From an uncultured Collinsella sp. (GTDB taxonomy: Bacteria > Actinomycetota > Coriobacteriia > Coriobacteriales > Coriobacteriaceae): a stretch of 52,015 nucleotides of DNA. A program made the position numbers and the translations under genes. The stretch spans positions 1 through 52,015 of the forward strand of contig CAAFEX010000055.1 of the NCBI GenBank assembly GCA_900762015.1. Direction: 5' to 3'. Below, one piece after another: positions 49,008-52,015 of this stretch (its first letter is position 1; each line of letters begins with the position of its first letter). The notes beneath the pieces are model-generated. The model did no database searches, was not told the DNA's origin, and worked only from the letters and a program-made list of their open reading frames with translations.

Positions 49008-50426
49008 CTAACGATCGGCGAGCGGCTTGTACTCCAGCGGCTCGATAACCGGGCGATACGCGGGACGGATGATGCGGTGCGCGCAGAAGAGCTCTTCCAT
49101 GCGGTGCGCAGACCAGCCGGCCATGCGGGCGACGGCGAACAGCGGCGTAAAGAGCGTCTCGGGCACGCCGAGCATCTTATAGATAAAGCCCGTGTACAGG
49201 TCGATGTTGGCGCAGATGGGCTTGGTCATGCCGTGATCGCGCATCACTTGCGGGGCCAGGCGCTCGATGCGCTCGATGAGTGCGAACTCTTCGCCCAAGT
49301 CCTTCTTGGCTGCCAGCGAGCGCGCGTAACGGCGGCAGACCTCGGCGCGCGGGTCGCTGAGCGTATAGACGGCGTGGCCCATGCCGTAGATGAGGCCCGT
49401 GCCGTCGAAGGCCTGCTTGTCGAGGATCTTGCCCAGGTAGGCCGCGACCTCGTCCTCGTCCTCCCAGTTGGAGACATGCGCGCGGATGTCCTCGTGCATA
49501 GACACGACCTTGGCATTGGCACCGCCGTGGCGCGGGCCCTTGAGCGAGCCGATAGCCGCGGCGTAGGCGGAATACGGATCGGTGGCCGAAGACGACAGCA
49601 CGCGGCAAGCGAAGGTAGAGTTGTTGCCGCCGCCGTGCTCGGCATGCAGCATGAGCATAACGTCGAGCAGCATCGCCTCATCGCGGGTGAACGCCATGCC
49701 GCCGCGCAGGACCTGTAGGATGGTCTCGGCGGTGGAGAGACCGGGCGTAGGGTGCGGCACGTGAACCTCGGAGCCGCGAAGCTTGGCGACCGAGGCCATG
49801 TGTGCGAAGGCGGCAATGCGCGGGAGACGTGCGAGCATGGAAATGGCGACGTCGATTTCGTGCTCGGGCGTGATCACGTCTGGTTCGGCATCGAAGGCGT
49901 AGAGCAGCAGCACGGCGCGCTGGAGCACGTTCATGATGCTCGACGACACCGTGGTCATGGGGAACTCTTTGACGTACTCGTCGCTCAGATGTCTAAAGGC
50001 ACCCAGGCGCTCGCAGAAGCCGTCGAGCTCTTCCTTGTTGGGCAGCGAACCCGTGATAAGCAGATAGGCGACTTCCTCGTAGCCGTAGCGATTCTCGGCC
50101 TGGGCATTGTTGACCAGATCCTCGATGCTGTAGCCGCGAAGCGTGAGCTTGCCCTGATCGGGCACGACCTTTCCGTCGACCTTGTTGTAGCCGTGCACAT
50201 CCGAGATACGAGTGAGGCCCGCGACCACGCCCGAGCCGTCGGCATTGCGCAGGCCGCGCTTGACATTGTGCTCGACAAACAGGTCCTCGTCATAAGGGTC
50301 GGTCGGCAGGCCGTGGTAGAGGCTTTCGCTCTCAGACGAAATCTGGCGGCTTGCTTCGTAATCCAGAACCAGTCGGCTCAAGTGGTCATCGAAGCGGTAA
50401 TAGATTTTCTTGGCGTCGTAGGCCAT
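49008..50426 (-). CDS. gltA: Citrate synthase
   Basis: 472 aa; joins acetyl-CoA and oxaloacetate. Catalytic His in MLHAEHGGGNNSTF near 261-264, GPRHGGAN, second His in YGMGHAVY near 347-350, and the catalytic Asp in NIDLYTG near 406. It is longer than the usual 370-430 aa because of an N-terminal part of about 60 residues. The family also holds 2-methylcitrate synthases, but no propionate genes are near. ATG after gagaggagc. No other TCA gene is in the window. Confidence 0.92.
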   Translation of the reverse strand: MAYDAKKIYYRFDDHLSRLVLDYEASRQISSESESLYHGLPTDPYDEDLFVEHNVKRGLRNADGSGVVAGLTRISDVHGYNKVDGKVVPDQGKLTLRGYSIEDLVNNAQAENRYGYEEVAYLLITGSLPNKEELDGFCERLGAFRHLSDEYVKEFPMTTVSSSIMNVLQRAVLLLYAFDAEPDVITPEHEIDVAISMLARLPRIAAFAHMASVAKLRGSEVHVPHPTPGLSTAETILQVLRGGMAFTRDEAMLLDVMLMLHAEHGGGNNSTFACRVLSSSATDPYSAYAAAIGSLKGPRHGGANAKVVSMHEDIRAHVSNWEDEDEVAAYLGKILDKQAFDGTGLIYGMGHAVYTLSDPRAEVCRRYARSLAAKKDLGEEFALIERIERLAPQVMRDHGMTKPICANIDLYTGFIYKMLGVPETLFTPLFAVARMAGWSAHRMEELFCAHRIIRPAYRPVIEPLEYKPLADR

Positions 50427-50503
50427 GCGCGCTCCTCTCCGGGCCGCATCGGGGTGGCTTGCATGGGCATGCGCGCGTCAGGCTATCCCCAGCGGCTTGC
50501 TCG

Positions 50504-50791
50504 CTACAGGCGGTACATAAAGTTAAAGACGTCCTCGCGCTGGATGGACACGTTGACGCCCGAAAGCTCGCCGGCCTCGGCCAGGGCCTTCTGCAGCTCG
50601 GCGAAGTCGAGCTTGGACTCGGCGGTATCGGCCAGCATGGTCATGGTGAAGATGTCCTCGATAATGGACTGCGTGATGTCGCGGATGTCGACGTTGGCCT
50701 CGCCCAGGACACGGGTGACGCCGGCGACGATACCGGGGCGGTTCTTGCCAAGGACGGTGATGACGATGCGGGAGGACGAGATCTCGGCCAT
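50504..50791 (-). CDS. ACT-domain regulatory protein (UPF0237 type)
   Basis: 95 aa, made of a paired ACT fold: VITVLGKNRPGIVAGVTRVL, DITQSIIEDIFTMTMLAD and the end QREDVFNFMYRL. Such small proteins bind amino acids. It often sits by a PFL-like UPF0210 gene, which is not here. ATG after aaaggg. It is 77 bp upstream of citrate synthase on the same strand and may be co-transcribed with it. Confidence 0.88.
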   Translation of the reverse strand: MAEISSSRIVITVLGKNRPGIVAGVTRVLGEANVDIRDITQSIIEDIFTMTMLADTAESKLDFAELQKALAEAGELSGVNVSIQREDVFNFMYRL

Positions 50792-50983
50792 GGGAAACCC
50801 TTTCGCGTGGTTGCGGCGCGCGGGTGCGCTCCGCTACGGTACAGTGTTCATCATTGTACCTGTCTGGCGCCAAAAGGGGTGTGCTTACTGCGGCGTTACA
50901 CGTCTGCAACATGGGAGAAGGGGCAACAGGGCGCGTGTCCGCTGCGGTTGGCCACGCCGTGTTGCACAAAGACCGTGAACCTT

Positions 50984-51012
50984 TTGTGGGACGCGCGGCG
51001 CCGTGGTACCAT
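50984..51012 (+). promoter_or_regulatory. Promoter of rpmE
   Basis: TTGTGG (50984-50989), 17-bp spacer and TACCAT (51007-51012). It predicts a leader of about 80 bases. The rest of the 305-bp gap upstream (50792-50983) shows nothing recognisable. Confidence 0.55.
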
Positions 51013-51025
51013 AGCCAAGTTTGTT

Positions 51026-51074
51026 GTCTTGGTCGGAAACCAAGACGCCTTATGCGCTGATCGGTAACCAGCGC
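51026..51074 (+). promoter_or_regulatory. Candidate L31 ribosomal-protein leader, two similar hairpins
   Basis: Hairpin 1: gtcttggt (51026-51033) with accaagac (51039-51046). Hairpin 2: gcgctg (51054-51059) with cagcgc (51069-51074). Each loop side carries the same word tcggWaacca. Structured rpmE leaders are known as a class in actinobacteria, including Coriobacteria, and allow L31 to control itself. The assignment here is by position and shape. Confidence 0.6.
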
Positions 51075-51096
51075 CTGACCAATAAGGAGTCCTACC

Positions 51097-51522
51097 ATGA
51101 AGCAGGGTATCCATCCCCAGTATGTCGAGTGCACGGTGACGTGCTCCTGCGGCAACACCTTCAAGACGCACGCTACCGTGTCCGAGATGAAGGTCGAGCT
51201 TTGCAACGAGTGCCACCCGTTTTACACCGGCCAGCAGAAGTTCGTCGACACCGGTGGACGCGTCCAGCGCTTCGCCGACAAGTTCGGTGGCGCCGCTGCT
51301 GCCCAGCTCAAGAAGGCCGAGGAGGCCAAGGCTGCCAAGGCCGCCAAGGCTGCTGAGGCCGAGGCTGCTCGCAAGGCCGCCGCTGAGGCTAAGGCTGCCG
51401 AGAAGGCTAAGCGTGCTGCTAAGTTTGCCGAGGAGGCTGCCAAGCAGGCCGCCGAGGCTCCCGCAGAGGCTCCCGTCGAGGAGGCCGCTGCCGAGGCCGA
51501 GACCACCGAGGCTGCTGAGTAA
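51097..51522 (+). CDS. rpmE: 50S ribosomal protein L31, zinc type, with a long Ala-rich tail
   Basis: 141 aa. Core 1-66: MKQGIHPQYVECTVTCSCGN with Cys16, Cys18, Cys36 and Cys39 as zinc ligands. Residues 67-141 are an Ala/Lys/Glu helix-forming tail (KAAKAAEAEAARK units) ending acidic. Normal L31 is about 70 aa, so the tail doubles it. The zinc-free paralogue is not in the window. ATG after aaggag. Confidence 0.95.
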   Translation: MKQGIHPQYVECTVTCSCGNTFKTHATVSEMKVELCNECHPFYTGQQKFVDTGGRVQRFADKFGGAAAAQLKKAEEAKAAKAAKAAEAEAARKAAAEAKAAEKAKRAAKFAEEAAKQAAEAPAEAPVEEAAAEAETTEAAE

Positions 51523-51558
51523 ATAGCTCGCCGCGGAATCGCTCGCATTCATGGCATA

Positions 51559-51597
51559 AGGGCCGTGCATCCGTTTGGGTGCGCGGCCCTTTTCTTT
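51559..51597 (+). terminator. Terminator of rpmE
   Basis: Stem agggccgtgcatcc (51559-51572) with gggtgcgcggccct (51577-51590), one mismatch, then ttttctttt. Confidence 0.85.
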
Positions 51598-51600
51598 TTA

Positions 51601-51667
51601 TTGGTGCAAGCCAACCTGTCCCCATTGCACCAGATTGGTGCGAAGGGGACAGGTTGGCTTGCACCAA
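51601..51667. repeat. 23-bp perfect palindrome upstream of secA
   Basis: Arms at 51601-51623 (begins ttggtgcaagccaacc) and 51645-51667 are exact inverted copies; the loop contains a further tgcacca/tggtgcg dyad, so nearly all 67 bp fold into one hairpin. Confidence 0.9.
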
Positions 51668-51697
51668 ATGGCAGAGAAGCGGCGTTTGGCCAGATAA

Positions 51698-51734
51698 AAC
51701 CTGCCAAAATAAACCTGTCCCATTGTGGCAGGTT
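51698..51734. repeat. Second, shorter palindrome with related words
   Basis: aacctgcca (51698-51706) and tggcaggtt (51726-51734). The aacctgtccc word in its loop also occurs in the arm of the palindrome just upstream, so the two belong to one repeat family. Confidence 0.7.
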
Positions 51735-51863
51735 GGTCGTAGTTATTACGTGGCGGTCGAGGTCGACCGTATAGGCCGCGCCTTGTTTGGCTAAAGTACA
51801 ATCATCTGTGTTTAACTCGCCCGCAGCTGCACGGCGTGGGCGATGGCCAAAAAGGAAAACCAC

Positions 51864-52015
51864 ATGGGATTCATGTCAAAGCTGCTGTCCTTTGGATCCG
51901 ATAAGGACCTTAAGCGCTACTACAAGATCGTCGACCAGATCAACGGTCTTGAGCCCCAGTTTGAGAAGATGACCGAGGAGGAGCTCCGCGGCCAGACCGA
52001 TAAGTTCCGCGAGCG
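51864..52015 (+). CDS. secA: SecA preprotein translocase ATPase, N-terminal part only
   Basis: The first 50 codons, cut by the window edge. MGFMSKLLSFGSDKDLKRYY and MTEEELRGQTDKFRE are the classic N-terminus of SecA. The ATG at 51864 follows aaaagga; an ATG three codons later is also possible. SecA drives proteins through the SecYEG channel (secY at 30225). An hpf gene, often just upstream, is not present. Confidence 0.9.
   Translation, partial: MGFMSKLLSFGSDKDLKRYYKIVDQINGLEPQFEKMTEEELRGQTDKFRE

Overview
The window is GC-rich, densely coded bacterial DNA from what is most likely a gut actinobacterium of the class Coriobacteriia, probably Collinsella or a close relative. This rests on the gene set, the GC-biased third codon positions, the zinc-binding forms of S14, L36 and L31, Ala/Lys/Glu tails on L17 and L31, and many small intergenic palindromes. 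The genus is an inference from overall character, not from a database match.

Region 1 (1-4.3 kb) holds small repeats, a pseudouridine synthase, a large U32 peptidase-like protein (RlhA/YdcP type) and a RidA enamine/imine deaminase with a clear promoter and leader hairpin.

Region 2 (4.3-26.4 kb) is the main accessory island: an anaerobic purine/urate catabolism cluster of the selenium-dependent molybdenum hydroxylase type. Unit A is uacT-like permease, ssnA, ygfK, a polyferredoxin with four [4Fe-4S] motifs and a selenium-dependent xanthine dehydrogenase without an FAD domain. Unit B is ygeX, ygeY and ygeW, followed by mocA and hydA. Unit C holds the maturation genes yqeC (divergent), yqeB and an xdhC-like gene. 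Units A and B each start next to a divergently transcribed YheO-type PAS/HTH regulator. Between A and B lie a decayed IS3-type transposase, a triple 33-bp repeat and a hypothetical single-pass membrane protein. The expected flow is purine uptake, hydroxylation or reduction at the Xdh/ferredoxin/YgfK electron-transfer module, ring opening by the amidohydrolases (SsnA, HydA), and breakdown of the fragments by YgeY, YgeW (carbamoyl transfer) and YgeX (2,3-diaminopropionate to pyruvate and ammonia). RidA nearby could clear the 2-aminoacrylate made by YgeX. Adenine deaminase at 45 kb could feed hypoxanthine into the same pathway. No carbamate kinase, selD or FAD subunit is present in the window.

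Region 3 (26.7-36.5 kb) is the back half of the spc ribosomal operon plus the alpha operon: rplE, rpsZ, rpsH, rplF, rplR, rpsE, rpmD, rplO, secY, adk, map, infA, rpmJ, rpsM, rpsK, rpsD, rpoA, rplQ, ended by a strong terminator. The genes that normally precede rplE (rplX, rplN, rpsQ and so on) are absent. The purine island and a palindromic repeat sit there instead.

Region 4 (36.5-52 kb) is mostly housekeeping: truA, a glycosyltransferase-2-like protein, argR, a class A penicillin-binding protein, a second U32 peptidase, tyrS, adenine deaminase, two Cof-type HAD phosphatases, citrate synthase, an ACT-domain protein, rpmE with a structured leader, and the start of secA cut by the window edge. 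Several intergenic gaps here carry palindromes built around a GTCCCC word.
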